DNA from: Nemophila menziesii
Taxonomy: Eukaryota > Streptophyta > Magnoliopsida > Boraginales > Hydrophyllaceae
Assembly (NCBI GenBank): GCA_029959085.1
Contig: JARWIR010000005.1
Location: 5,706,501-5,770,500 of the forward strand
Direction: 5' to 3'
Length of the DNA stretch: 64,000 nucleotides
Part shown: piece by piece, positions 36,710-50,680 of the stretch
How the letters are laid out: every line of letters starts with the position of its first letter
Numbering within the stretch: the stretch's first letter is position 1
The notes under the pieces: model-generated
The model's database searches: none
What the model was told of the DNA's origin: nothing
Seen by the model: only the letters and a program-made list of their open reading frames with translations
Program-made: the position numbers and the translations under genes

Positions 36710-37989
36710 ATCTTCCACATTTTATATCGACAATATTAACTTATTTTGAATATATAATATTTTGAAATATACTTATTTAATTACTCAATTGTTTAATGAA
36801 TTAACTTTATACTTTTTAACTTGGAATAATTCCCAACAAATTACAATTTCACACTTTTCATTCCTAAAAAAAAAGAAGGAGCAAATTACTTCCTACTTAC
36901 TTACAAATTATCAACTTAATTCTCAATCAAACAAATTGATATATTTACCTTCTATTATTACTCTTATATGATTTATTTATTTTTGTTTTTTCAACTTTTT
37001 AAAAAAAAAAAATATTTTCTATATTTTTTTTTTGAATTCGAAATTCCAGTTTATGTGTTGATATAACACACAAAATCATAAAATCGATCTAAAGAATTCT
37101 ATTTTTTAACAAAATTGTTTTTTCTCTTTATTAATCGCATATACCCTATTTTTACTTGCCTTTAACAAAATTATTGATATAACACACAAATATATATTTA
37201 TGTGTATTCATGGAACACATAAAACTCGAATTTATGTAATTCTGGAATACACAAAACTTGATTTTGGTTGTTCCAATTTTGTGTATTCATGAAACACACA
37301 AATCTCAGAGTTGCGTATTCATGGAACACAATAAAAAAAAATCGTGGAAAATAAATTCAAAAAAAAATTGAAAAAGAAAATTAAAAAGAAAATAAATAAA
37401 TATTATTATAATAAATAATGAAGATATAAGAATTAATGGGTCTATATAATTAAAGTAATTAATTAATAAGCCTATGGGTATTTTTGTAATATTCCAATTT
37501 TCGTGCTTAAGTGAAAATTAAGTTGAAGTTGTAATTAATTGGGAATTTCTACGCTCTCCGTGTAATTAACTGGGCGTTGTTCCTTTTAACTTTTAATAGT
37601 TACCTTTTGTTTAATGTGTAATGTAATGTCTGTTTTATATTATCTTTAATGATAACTTTTAAGATTCTAGCACATATTTAATTATATATTGTTCTATATG
37701 TATATTTTACAACAATTTCAACGTATTTATAATGATATAAATAAACCAAAATATAGAATTAAGAGTGAATAAGATCTAAGGTTTTGGATATTGATTTTTT
37801 GTTCTATAAGAAATAGAAACAATCTTAATTCTTTTAAGGGATCTCAAGGATGATCAAATATTAAAAACACATGTATATAATACAAAAAACACTAAAAGAC
37901 AAAAAAAAGATTGAGTGTTGATACTATTCATTTCTGGTCGCCACCCACTAACCTCCGGCCACCACCGCCGACCTCCGACCACCACCCAC
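36710..37989. other. AT-rich, no recognisable gene
   Basis: Contains a loosely repeated motif of the type (g)tgtattcatggaacacacaaaactc (pieces near 37200-37330) but no bounded element. A short open stretch at 36762-36971 is low-complexity. 37930-37990 has CCACC-rich sequence like that in the foldback element. Confidence 0.4.
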
Positions 37990-38240
37990 CGCCGGAAAAA
38001 GTATAGAGTATTGGAAAAAATACAAAGTATGTGGAAAAAATTATAGAGTATCGAAAAAAGAAGAGAGTATCGGAAAAAAGTATAGAGTATCTGAACAAAA
38101 TTTACTGAGTATCGTAAAATTTGATGAGTACTCCATAAAAATAGTGAGTACTCCATAAAACAATAGTGGGTAGTGGGTACTCTATTAAAAACAGTGAGTA
38201 TACTATAAAATTGAATGAGTATTCAATAAAATCAATGAGT
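37990..38240. repeat. Short degenerate tandem repeats
   Basis: About ten copies of a roughly 20-27-bp motif: gagtat(c/t)ggaaaaaagtata in the first half, and gagtactccataaaa or gagtatactataaaa in the second half. Two sub-families lie side by side, suggesting two rounds of expansion. Confidence 0.65.
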
Positions 38241-40600
<2,360 letters not shown>

Positions 40601-40614
40601 GGTCGGTCTAATTT

Positions 40615-40889
40615 ATTTTATTTTTTTTGTTACAAATGAGGTCAAAAGACCAGGAAGAAAACTTCCTAAAACATTATTGACTATCTAACACAGTTCTAGG
40701 TGTAGTCCAGCCACACCTATCCTTCGTTAAGTTTCGCCAAAGACCCTCCGATAGATGTTGCAATGGTACCGGTCTCCCTTCGCTAAATGTCCCGTTCTTT
40801 GCTAGCCAATCCACACATTTATTGGACTCCCTATAGCACCACACCAGCTCATAACCACCCCGCGCATCTAGTATATCCTTACACCTAGA
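40615..40889 (-). mobile_element. 5'-truncated LINE with target duplication
   Basis: 275 bp flanked by the 14-bp direct repeat ggtcggtctaattt (about 40601-40614 and 40890-40903). On the minus strand it reads CYRESNKCVDWLAKNGTF, the C-terminal end of a LINE RNase H-like domain, then a stop, a short 3' region and an a-rich tail next to the left duplication. Only the last ~70 codons were copied. Confidence 0.87.
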
Positions 40890-40903
40890 GGTCGGTCTAA
40901 TTT

Positions 40904-41329
40904 TTTATTTGGGCCTATGTTCGATTTCCCATGGGATCCGCTCCTCTTTTAAATTTCATGATTATAATTTCGATCGAGGAAACTTCCTAATGCCCGGGTC
41001 AAATAATGAGAACTCAATAGTTAGGTTCACGTCCAAATTTCAACAAATGAAAGCTAGGCCACAAGTACTTATATCAATATGGAAAGGTAGAGATTGAATT
41101 TGCCAAAAATAGCTAATTTCACTTTCCATGTGTCTTATCTTTTATGAATTCGGTTCGGTATATGTCTGCGGAGTTGTATTTAACATGGAAATAATTACTA
41201 CTAGAGCCATTTATTATGCTGGAAAACTTATTCATTACAGAAACTTATTTTTATTTAATAAAAACAACCTTCAATAAAAATTTCTTATAGTGTAAAATAT
41301 ATATATATTTAATATAAGTTTTTAATTAT
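40904..41329. other. No recognisable feature
   Basis: A 62-codon plus-strand open stretch (40909-41097) overlaps the LINE target site and has no known domain. Nothing else stands out. Confidence 0.4.
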
Positions 41330-41960
41330 TCAATTTTTATTTATTTATATAAAAAATGTCATCTAAATTTAACTAATTCTATTACATCCTCCAACCATCA
41401 CTACTACCACCATCACCACATTTAGATAATTTTTTTAATTTTTAATTTTTAAATTTCGACCACCATTAACATCGTTTCTAACATTTGTTTTATAAAAAAT
41501 TTCAACCACCTCCAACCGAAAGTATTATTATTTGTTTAAAATATTTCCGGACACCACCATCGACCACCGCTGCAGCCACCACCACAAGCACCACCACCAC
41601 ATCCGGTCATCTTTTTTTAATATAATTTTTTTTTAAAATCTGGGCACCACCACCGACCACCGCTGCAACCACCACCACCATCTCCAGCCAATTTTTTCTA
41701 ACTGGCATCACCACTGCTGCTCATGCCACCGTAAAAAATCTATCCAGATTTCTTTTTAATCAGATATTTGGCCAACTGCTCGGTAAACATGAAATTCGTG
41801 TTTCAAACATGGAATTCATTGTCAAGAACAAGGAATTCATTGTTTGAAACAGTGAATTTTGTTGTTTTTAACAATGAAACCTTGTCCCAAAGAATGAATT
41901 TTTTGTTTCAAACAATGAAACTCATGTATGTGGAATAGTATCAATGTGAAATTCACTGTT
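41330..41960. repeat. Diverged relative of the 32.8-kb foldback element
   Basis: Shares the arrangement of the foldback element: CCACCA-rich blocks (41395-41730), then a cluster of aaacatg(a/g)aattca-like and tttgaaacaatgaa-like words (41785-41960), including gtgaaattcactgttcg, which also occurs near 32768. Arms are not intact and ends not defined. Confidence 0.5.
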
Positions 41961-42313
41961 CGATGTTTTATATGTGAATACTATGATTAATGATAATAAC
42001 ATCTTTGGTCGCATTCTGATTGAATTAGAATTTAATAAAGCGAGAAAGGAAATGGTAGAGCTATTTACACTGGGAGGGAAATAATATAGTTTGAAAGTGG
42101 AATTCAAAAATATACCAATTAGTTATCAAAAATGCAAAGCGATTGGGCATGAGGAGTATAGGTGTTTCTATGTTAGTATGGAAGTGGATAGAAGGGGAAA
42201 TAGTTGAGTTTATTCGTATGCAAATTTCGTAAAGAGAAGGGAGGGTTCTAATCAAAAGCGAAATAAAGAAATTGAGATACAAGTTGGCACAATAGCTAAT
42301 GGGTCTGCAAATA

Positions 42314-43650
42314 TGATGTCTCTCTATTTGTGATATATTAATGTAGATTGGAGACATCATTTTAGGTGTAATTAATTAATTGTTAAGGAATTTTTCCTGT
42401 TATTAAATAATCTCTTAATTCATGTCTTGATTTGATGATTTATTACTTTTCGAGCATATTTGGTTTAATTTGTTGTTAATGTGAAACTCGTAAGGTTTAT
42501 AGAATATAATTAGATGCCAAATCAATTCTAAAGAGTTAAGGAAATAAGATACAGGAGAAATCAGGAGATAAAAGGAAGCAAAGTTGAATTAGGAAAGGAA
42601 AGGCTGTCGAATAAATCTGCCATTTCTACAGCTACGTCCACTAAAGTGAATATAACTCCAAATCATATACGATTTTGGATGATCCTTTAAAGATCTAGAT
42701 AGACCTTTATGTTGCGGTCGTTTTGATATAAAGTGGGAGAAAATCGGCCTAATAACGAAGGAAATAAAACCAAAACAGTGAGTAGTGTTTGTCTTGTTCT
42801 ATATTTTAGAAAATGAATTTCAATTGGACTTGGACTCCAATTACTTGCCTTTCACTACAAGATTTCGACCTAGGTTAGAAAACACCTATAAATACACTCT
42901 CTTATCATTGTAAACATGTCCTTTCTTAATTATTAGTCCTTAGTCTCAAGAAACATCATCAAGAGAAGCAAGTTGACAGTATGTATCTTTATTTTAGTTT
43001 ATTTCTTTCAAGCATGAACTAATTTTCCCATAACTTGGGTTTTGCATATGTATAATCTTTGAATTCTATTTTCTTCGATCTAAGTTTGTTTCGAAAAAAC
43101 CTTTTTAAATCGATTGAACTTCTTAACCTTTATATTTGTTTTATGTGCTTTGATGTATTGAATGTAGTTCTTGCTAGTGAACGAGTATAGACTACTACCA
43201 CATTAATAGCAGTTGGATGGTCACCTGGAGGAGTGTCTAATTGTTAAAACACCACATAAACGTCTAGTGTGCGGTAGTGATCCTGATGGGCTTGCCTAAC
43301 TAGTATTCATTAGGGTTTGAGATTAACCACCGATCATTGCACAGGGTCCCCTTACCCAAGTCCCCTGGTAATTGTTAGGTCGTCACCTAAGTCCACCCAG
43401 AAAGAGGTTAGGAGAAATATAGAATCCTGACTACTTATCTTAAGAGTTTTAATCACCCTTATAACTAGTAGATGAAATAAAAAGATAAGTGCATACACTC
43501 AAACCTGAGCTATATCTCTCATCTTATTCTTACACTTTTTTTTATTTACGTTACTCTTTAGTTTAATCATTTTCTTCACAATTAATTATATTTACTTTAT
43601 AGTCTTTCATTCCCTAAACTATTCTTTACTATGCTTTCTTTTAAAATATT
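42314..43650 (+). repeat. Truncated Athila-like gypsy LTR
   Basis: Starts tgatgtctctctatttgtga like the other family LTRs and keeps their order: gagacatcattttag, tacagctacgtccactaaag, a TATA-like cctataaatacactc at about 42887, ttttgcatatgtataatct, and attagggtttgagatta. It loses similarity near 43650, so the 3' end is missing. Closest to 55439-56967. Short minus-strand open stretches at 41922-42360 lie before or across its start and are not genes. Confidence 0.75.
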
Positions 43651-44104
43651 ATTTAAAATTATTGAGAAGGCTTTATTTAACCTTAAACTAAACACTTCCT
43701 ACTTTGTGGGAAGGAAGTACAACAACATAAAACTTTGTAAAAAAAGGTGATTATGACATACGAGTATTAACTAACCAAGAAATTGTGTTGTCTAATCAAC
43801 TTTTATACTCCACACATCATTTTCATTTAATTTTAAAAAGTTGTTTAACAAGAAATTACTTTCCAAATTTGGGATAATTGTCTTGATTGAACTTTTGATA
43901 TTAGATCGACATTAACATCCAAAGTACAGACACTGACACAATCTCAATTGTCTTACTAACACAACAAAAAGATAAAACATCTACTTAAAATCTTTATAAT
44001 TTGATGCATTAAACTATCATCACAACGTAATCGATAGTACGCCATTTCACCACTATCGGATTACATGGGCATATATAGGCTTAGTAAAGGGGATTATGGT
44101 TCCC
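43651..44104. other. No recognisable feature
   Basis: Non-coding AT-rich spacer between the truncated LTR and a hAT element. Confidence 0.4.
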
Positions 44105-44511
44105 TAGGGCTGTAAACGAACCAAGCCGCTCGCGAGCCGCTCGAGCTCGGCTCAGTAAAAAGCTCGTTCGAACTCGTTCGTTTATATAAATGGAAAAAAA
44201 ATGTTCGTTCGAACTCATTCGTTAAAAAACGTGTTCGTTCGAACTCGTTCGTTAACTCGTTAAAAATTTATAATCTGTAAATTAATGGTTTAATTATCAA
44301 TAAATATATTGTTAAAACTGTAACAAAATACATTATTCGTTAATAACTCGAGATCGGCTCGAAAAAAGCTCGTTCGATATGTTATCAACCTTAAAATTTG
44401 AGTTCGGCTCGACTCGTTAAAATTTAAGCTCGACTCGGCTCGACTCGTAAATCTTATCAAACAAGCTTGCACATCTAGTATTCGGCTCGACTCGGTTCGT
44501 TTATAGCCCTA
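44105..44511. mobile_element. hAT MITE with Ser/Arg-like GC repeats
   Basis: 407 bp with ends TAGGGCTGTAAACGAACC and GGTTCGTTTATAGCCCTA and an exact 8-bp duplication tggttccc (44097-44104 and 44512-44519). The interior is rich in short gctcg/actcgttcg repeats, as in widespread plant hAT MITEs. No transposase. The 60-codon minus-strand open stretch inside is fortuitous. Confidence 0.92.
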
Positions 44512-44817
44512 TGGTTCCCTATTTTTGAAAAAATAACTATTTATCCTTGTCCTTTCTAAATAGCTTATGCCACCCAATTTTTTTGAGAACTTTCAATTGA
44601 CACCCTCAATTTAAAAGTATTTTTTTCTTCTTTTTAGTCAATGTTATCTATATACATAATATTGGGGATATAATATACTTATTTCAAAAAAAGATGTTAT
44701 GTTGCAAAATACAGGTTATCTTATATAAAAGACAAATCTATAATATAGTTATAACAAAAAAAAAAATTGAGAAAGAAAAATAAAGGACAATCTTGGTTTT
44801 CTACAAAAAGTTATAAC

Positions 44818-45242
44818 CTATGTTGTAGAAATCGTCGCCTAGGTGTGAACTCCCCCCTCAGCCGCTTACGCCTAGTAAATACTAGGAGTTTTTTTCCTAG
44901 CGCCTTAGTCACCGTGGAAGAGGGGACTAGCCCGCTTAGGCGCGATTAATGACTAAAAATGACCGCCTAGACGTTCTTTTTATTTTTCTTATTCTCAAAA
45001 ATTCTTGAATTGATATTATATCTCAAGTGTTAGTATTTTATATATACTATAGTGTTCTTTGATGAATTTTATGACTTAAATAGTTAAAATTGTTACAATT
45101 ACTACGTATAATATTACTAAATATACAAAATTACATCGAAGGATTCAAAACCTCCTAATCACGCCTAGCCCCCGTATAATCCCGCCTAGGCGCTAGGCCT
45201 CGGTCAACCGCCTAGGCCGCGAAACCGAGATCTATAACATAG
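44818..45242. mobile_element. hAT MITE with CGCCTAGG motifs
   Basis: 425 bp with ends CTATGTTGTAGA and TCTATAACATAG and an exact 8-bp duplication gttataac (44810-44817 and 45243-45250). Subterminal regions carry repeated cgcctagg-type words on both sides (44833, 44865, 44965, 45183, 45208). No coding capacity. The 60-codon plus-strand stretch across its left end is an artefact. Confidence 0.88.
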
Positions 45243-45654
45243 GTTATAACGTGACTCAACTTGGTAAACGAACCGATTTTGTCATTGAACCGGTTCGCCG
45301 CTCTGGAACCGGTTCAAACTAGGTTGGTATTGTAGCTAATATGCCTGAACCAGACCTATAGGTCGGTTCGGTTATAAAAAATAGAATTGCAACTACTAGA
45401 ACCGTCTATTAAAACTAGAATTGAATAAAATACCCATATAAGTTGCAATTGCCTGGTCCGGTCCGTTAAGCCTAGTAGTCCGGTCCAATGAGAACTGCAT
45501 TGCCCATCCTATTTTTCAAGAAAATCCAACCTATGCCATAATGGCTTTGTATTATTAACCGTAAAGATAGATGTGAATAATTAACTACATTTACCCACCA
45601 AACTAATTAACCCTACCCAACCCCAACAACCACAGTCCCATTCTCCACCAACTC
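45243..45654. other. Degenerate aaccggtt-rich sequence
   Basis: 45265-45500 holds several aaccggttcg or ggtccggtccg words, similar to 53960-54140. Both look like decayed hAT MITEs, but I find no ends or duplication. Confidence 0.35.
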
Positions 45655-45716
45655 TTCTTTCTCTTCTTCTTCTTCTTCTTCTTCTTCTTCTTCTTCTTCT
45701 TCTTCTTCTTCTTCTT
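45655..45716. repeat. (CTT)n microsatellite
   Basis: About 60 bp of CTT repeats (GAA on the minus strand). A minus-strand frame through it encodes a glutamate run starting at 45816 (MKVNLRWRRSK); I cannot tell whether it is part of a gene. Confidence 0.93.
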
Positions 45717-46090
45717 GGTCATATGTGTGGCCTCCAGTGATTGTTGTCTTGTAAATTACTAGATGATCATCTATAGCTGTTATTTTACTTCTTCTCCATC
45801 GAAGATTCACCTTCATCTTCTACTGGAGATAAGGTTATTTGCATAACACGGTGGGCAGTATATCTATTCTTCGCTTGGTGTTAATTTAATTGTTATAAGG
45901 AAATTGATTAATATTGTTTTGATGGCTATTTAGGTTAGTCTGGGATCGATGGTTCTTTATAAAGGGAGAAAAAATCTTGTGGTTCTTTATGGCTATTTGT
46001 TTTGGTAAGTATTTAGTCTTTTCTTAAGGTTTTTAAGGTTTATATGATGCATGTTATAATTATGTTTTTGCTGATTTGTGCATGTATTGG
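45717..46090. other. No recognisable feature
   Basis: Non-coding spacer upstream of the gypsy elements. Ends in attgg, the presumed left target site of the first Athila-like element. Confidence 0.4.
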
Positions 46091-46171
46091 TGATGTCTCC
46101 TCATTTGTGATAATATAATATACTTCAGAGACATCATTTTAGGCTTATTTATTAGTTTATAGGTCGAATTA
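46091..46171 (+). repeat. 5' end of an Athila-like LTR, truncated
   Basis: Matches the first ~80 bp of the LTR at 47510 (tgatgtctcctcatttgtga; gagacatcattttaggctt) and then diverges at tataggtcga. A deletion joined the LTR start directly to downstream internal sequence. Confidence 0.85.
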
Positions 46172-47509
46172 GGCATAGAATATCTTTGAATGTACCTATT
46201 GAGCATGATTTAACTAGGTCAATGATAGTAAGTAGTATGTTTTTGAAAGATATCATAAATATGTTTAGATGCATGTATGAAAACAGGAAATAAAAGATAG
46301 AAAAGTTAATGAGCAATGCTAAGAAGTCACGTTGAAACTTAGGAATAGTTATTTGGTGTGTAGAACGTGAGGTTTAAAATTAGTTGAGAACCCACTTGTC
46401 TATGAACTAATAGTGAAAAAGTAACAAAATCAGGTAGTTAGAAAAATGAATAAGGCAGTTCTTTCATGATTAAAACACTTGAAGCCTTTTATACTTTCTC
46501 ACCCTTTTATTGGATATTTGTTATTATTATCCGTCTTAGCCCCTCTGAGCCTTTCTAAAGCCTTTATTGAAACACATTATAATCCATACCCTAGTTTTTA
46601 GGACTTATCTATATGACCCGCACTCGAATCGCAAAACCTGAGACAACTCGTTTTAGAGCTTGAGTTTGGGGTGGTGGGTTTCATCATTAGGGAACTTTGG
46701 GAATTTGGGAATTATCTTTGTGATTTTATTGATGATGAAATTGTATTATTGTAACCCTTTGCCGGGGTAATAGTGAAAGAAAAAGAAGCTACGAGCTAAA
46801 TTTGCCAACAAGGGCATAAAAAGAAAGAATATATATATGAAAAAAAATAGTGTGATATCTCGAACATCAAAAAGAGAGTCATAGCTATATAAAAGATAAA
46901 TTGATATGAAAAGAATATATATTCGGACCCGCAAAGTGGATTGTAAATCATCAAAGGTTTTAATTAGGATAATTGGGGATGCAAATCAAAAGCATCAATA
47001 AATTGGGTTGAGTGAGAACATCTTCGAGTGAAAACTCAAGCTCTAGGGCGATTCGTTGATGGCTAGTGAGGAGAGAGCCAAAAGCTCACTTTTCATTATC
47101 CAAATATACCACACCCGTCCTTAAGTCAAGTTATAACCAAGACCTTAGGATTTCTAACTACTAGATGGAGAAACAATTGAGCTATTAGGTAAGTAGGTAA
47201 GTGGACCATTGGATGTTGTATTTGGGACCTATGAACAACCTATAGCCATTAATCTGAACTAAGTTATCATCCTCTCCTTCTGGCATTGCGAAATTAATCT
47301 TAACTTGAATTTATGGATTGTTGATTACATGTATATTAAGCATAGTTGTGCATTATTTCTTGAGCATTACTACATGCGACTTTTTAGATATTTTTGCTCT
47401 AGGATCATTCATTGTGTTCTGTTCTTATTCTCCTCCTACTTCTTCTTGACTACCCTACTGTTCTTTACTTTTATTGTATCGGGACGATACAACTTTGAGT
47501 TGGGGGTCT
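46172..47509 (+). mobile_element. Gypsy internal 3' region with polypurine tract
   Basis: Non-coding in all frames. Ends with the purine-rich tract gagttgggggtct (47497-47509) abutting the next LTR, so it is the 3' untranslated part of an Athila-like element whose 5' LTR is the fragment at 46091 and whose gag-pol is deleted. Short open stretches at 46746-46934 and 47305-47529 are not genes. Confidence 0.65.
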
Positions 47510-49014
47510 TGATGTCTCCTCATTTGTGATAATATAATAAACTTCAGAGACATCATTTTAGGCTTATTTATTATTTTATAGGTCGATCTTAGCTTAATTT
47601 AGTGCACTTTCCTATTTTGGGTCTTGATTTGTAGAATTATTATTTTTAGAGCATATTGGGTTTAATTGTTTATTTAGTGTGAAGCTTTAAAGATAATTAT
47701 GGAGATTAATTAGAGTCCAAGTCAAAGACTACAACTTATGTAAAGAGATATGCACGGAAATTGGAGATAGAAGGAAACTGAGTTCAAATAGGAAAAGGAA
47801 AAGCTGCCTAAATCTGGGATTCTGCAGTACACGTCCAAAGATTGGTGTTTTTACCTAAGAAATAGGCCGAATTTGGTAATTTACTTCTAACGGGCCTAGA
47901 TAATTCTGTTACGATTCTTTTGGTATCTTATGGAGCTCAATCCGACCAATAACGAAGAAGATATGCTCAAAACGGTCCAGCAGTGTTTATCTTTATTTCC
48001 TTACGAATTTGAGTTGGACTAGGAGTCCATTACTTTCCTTCTCCTTCAAGAAAACGAATTAGGTCTTCCTATAACCTATAAATACAGCCTCTTAACACTC
48101 TTAAATCATCCTTGGCCAGACCTTAAGGCCAAGAGGAAGCTACAACACAAGAGAAGAAGTCTGGAAGGAGCTGTGCAACAACTATGTCTCCTTCAACCTC
48201 TTATTTTGTAACTCTTTTCTCTTCCCTTCTTTGTATGAACTAATTCTATTAGTTTGAGTTTTAGCATATATGTATGAACCCTAGTTTTGATTGACATCTA
48301 TCTAATTTGGGAACTTAATGTTTTAAATTGAATTATAGTTTTTATTCTCTGTTTATGTGTTTGGATTTATATTCTGTGTTCTTGTGGAACCGCGGCCATA
48401 TAGAATTACCATCTAGTAATTAGGTCACCATTGACAACGGTGTTTAATTGCATGTTTAGCACATAACGTCTAGTATTAGGTCTGATCTGACAACCCAACC
48501 TAGCTAGATAATCACTATGGTTGAGTCTGGTGACTCTTTACCAATTACAGGAAAAGTTTGCTTAGGAAGCCTTATTGACACAGGTAAATCCTATTTTAAA
48601 CTACCGATAGCATATTGGGACCGATTAGGGAAATACTACATAATTTACCCTTACATGTTTAGAACGGCAAAACTAGTGGGGATTGCATGCTAATTACTCA
48701 AGCTAGACTTTCATACTATCTTCTTTTCTTTTATTTATTTTCTGTCTTTAGTTTATTAGTTTAGTTTATTTATTAGAAAACCAAATAAATATTTGTCTAT
48801 CTTTTCTTTCTCTTGCGTACTATCTTTCCTATCTTTAATATCTGCACTTGATAATTTGCATAAGTTCTCTCTAACTTTCGTCAGTCCCTGAGGAACGAAT
48901 CTTCTTATCATTAAAACTTGCATACGTCCTGTAATACTTGCAGTACAGTGTTAGTTTAGGGTGTGTATTTGCACTTATTTTATACATCTTTTTATCACAC
49001 CTTAGGCCACACCA
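47510..49014 (+). repeat. Full Athila-like LTR, shared by two elements
   Basis: 1505 bp from TGATGTCTCC to GGCCACACCA, with polypurine tract before it and primer-binding site after it, so it is at once a 3' and a 5' LTR. It has a TATA-like box cctataaatacag near 48077 and the 3' signature catacgtcctgtaatacttg near 48922. Closest to the solo LTR at 15250. Confidence 0.9.
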
Positions 49015-49020
49015 AGTTTT

Positions 49021-49038
49021 TGGCGCCGCTGCCGGGGA
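49021..49038 (+). other. Gypsy primer-binding site
   Basis: tggcgccgctgccgggga, six bases after the LTR. This is the hallmark primer site of Athila-type and related plant gypsy elements, assigned to tRNA-Asp in that family (family knowledge). Confidence 0.88.
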
Positions 49039-49203
49039 CTACATTGTTAGTCCTTGTGCAATTATCTTGTGCTTTTATTTTAGTTAGTACTATTTTACGC
49101 TTTTCTTTTTAGTTTTTGTCTTTACAGATTTTTTTCTTAGGAGAGAGCAGAATTATTTAGGAGATAAAGGTTTCGTGTTATTAGATCCTGAAGAAGCTAA
49201 AAC

Positions 49204-50349
49204 ATGATGGAATCTCTAAAGCTCAAGGAGTTAAGCCGACAACTTGAGGAATTACGAGAACAATCACGACAACTAGCTCAGAGGAATCTAGTACATGCCT
49301 CACCTTCATGTCCTAGTTGTGGAGCAAGAGATCACTCGTGGGGACATTGCATGAACAATCCAGCCTCAATTTCCTTCATGCCTTATCAAAGAGACCATTA
49401 TTATGATGGTTATTATCAATCTCAAGGAAATTACGCTGACTATCAACCCCCACAGAGCTACAATTGGGTCGGAGATCAACAGACGTATCATCATCACGAT
49501 GATTATTATCAACCACGACCACAATCTTACTATCCTCCACAACCTATCTATCAAGAATCGCCGATTTATAATGAAGCTTATCAAGAACCACTTCCTTATT
49601 CAATGCAGCAACCCAAACAGGAGCAACCTTCGAGTGTGAATTCAAGTTTGGTTCGACTGATGCAAACAATTGAAAATATAGAGAGTCACCAACAAGAATC
49701 CCAAGACTCACAGAGTGCGCTTATGGAGAGGGCGCAGGCAGTGTCACGAATGGTGGAGAAAAATAAAATCCTTGCAGAAAGGCAAATCCGAAGTGATACT
49801 ACTGCTCCAGAAAACAAAGTTTGTCATGCAGTTGAATTAGGAAGTGGAAAACAACTACCTCCACCAAGACCAGAACCAGAACCAGTCCCTATTCCAGATC
49901 AGAGAGGGGAAGAAGCAACAGAAGATAAGGTCGAAGAGGTAGTTGAACAAGAACGTGTCCAAGAGAAGACACCAGAAAAGAAAGAGAGCCCAGTGGTAAC
50001 CAACACATGTCCTCCTCCACCATTCCCTTCACATGTCAGAAAGGACAATGACCTGGAATTCAAGAAGTTCGTTGACATGATGAACAAGTTAAAGGTCAGC
50101 AGCCCGTTTGTAGAAGCTCTCACAAGAATGTCAAAATACGGTCAATTAATGAAGGACATTCTTTCTAACAAACGAAGAGTCAAGATGAATGGGTCACCAG
50201 AGGAGTGTAATGCTACACTTGAAATCGAGTTACCACCAGAAACACCGCTTCCCACGACAACTTGGATGGCACCATCCATGATTATTAAGAATCGAGCTGA
50301 AAAGTTCGTGGGAATTAAAGGCAAAGGGTGGAAATTTCGTCATCCTTAA
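49204..50349 (+). CDS. Athila-like gag-only protein
   Basis: 381 residues, uninterrupted. It opens with a basic coiled segment (LKELSRQLEELREQSRQLAQ), then a CCHC zinc knuckle at residues 36-49 (CPSCGARDHSWGHC), a long region rich in Y, Q and P (about 60-140), an acidic stretch (about 225-265), and a C-terminal module PPPPFPSHVRK, KKFVDMMNKL, PFVEALTRMSKYGQLMKDIL, KRRVKM, the hallmark of the Athila gag C-terminus. The large N-terminal retrotransposon-gag domain is missing and no protease or polymerase follows, so the element cannot move by itself. A TAA in frame upstream (49165-49167) supports the ATG at 49204. The open frame may mean selection or youth. Confidence 0.85.
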   Translation: MMESLKLKELSRQLEELREQSRQLAQRNLVHASPSCPSCGARDHSWGHCMNNPASISFMPYQRDHYYDGYYQSQGNYADYQPPQSYNWVGDQQTYHHHDDYYQPRPQSYYPPQPIYQESPIYNEAYQEPLPYSMQQPKQEQPSSVNSSLVRLMQTIENIESHQQESQDSQSALMERAQAVSRMVEKNKILAERQIRSDTTAPENKVCHAVELGSGKQLPPPRPEPEPVPIPDQRGEEATEDKVEEVVEQERVQEKTPEKKESPVVTNTCPPPPFPSHVRKDNDLEFKKFVDMMNKLKVSSPFVEALTRMSKYGQLMKDILSNKRRVKMNGSPEECNATLEIELPPETPLPTTTWMAPSMIIKNRAEKFVGIKGKGWKFRHP

Positions 50350-50680
50350 TCAAGGTAACACGTCTAACTTTGAAAGACGTTAAACAAAAGTGTTATACGG
50401 GAGACAACCCGTAATTTCGTTTATGTTTTTACATTTTTAGTTTTTTATTTATTTAAGTTTAGCTTAGTTAATTTTAGTTGATATTGCATATTTGAGAAAG
50501 GTATTAGTGTTTTTGATGATTAGGTATTGGAGAAATCGAGTTAGGGAAGCGAGCAAAATTTTTTTGGACAGAAACTTCGGCAAGCCATATCTTTGCGCTC
50601 GGATATCGGAATCAGGTGATTTTTTAGCCTAAACTGCATAACTTTTCGAGATCTAGCTGTTGGGGAGGTTTTTGCCACGT
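50350..50680 (+). other. Internal region after gag-only frame
   Basis: Non-coding. Includes gggagacaacccgtaattt (50400-50418), a phrase of the kind found 3' of gag/pol in Athila-like elements, then AT-rich sequence. No polymerase remnants. Confidence 0.5.

Noticed and set aside
37854..38156. 100-codon minus-strand frame
   Set aside because: Runs through short tandem repeats and CCACC-rich sequence; no recognisable domain.
45613..45816. Minus-strand frame with a glutamate run
   Set aside because: Created by the (CTT)n microsatellite; the flanking residues match nothing I know and no splice context is clear.
49204..50349. Host zinc-finger gene
   Set aside because: The upstream LTR and primer site plus the Athila-type C-terminal module make it retroelement gag.
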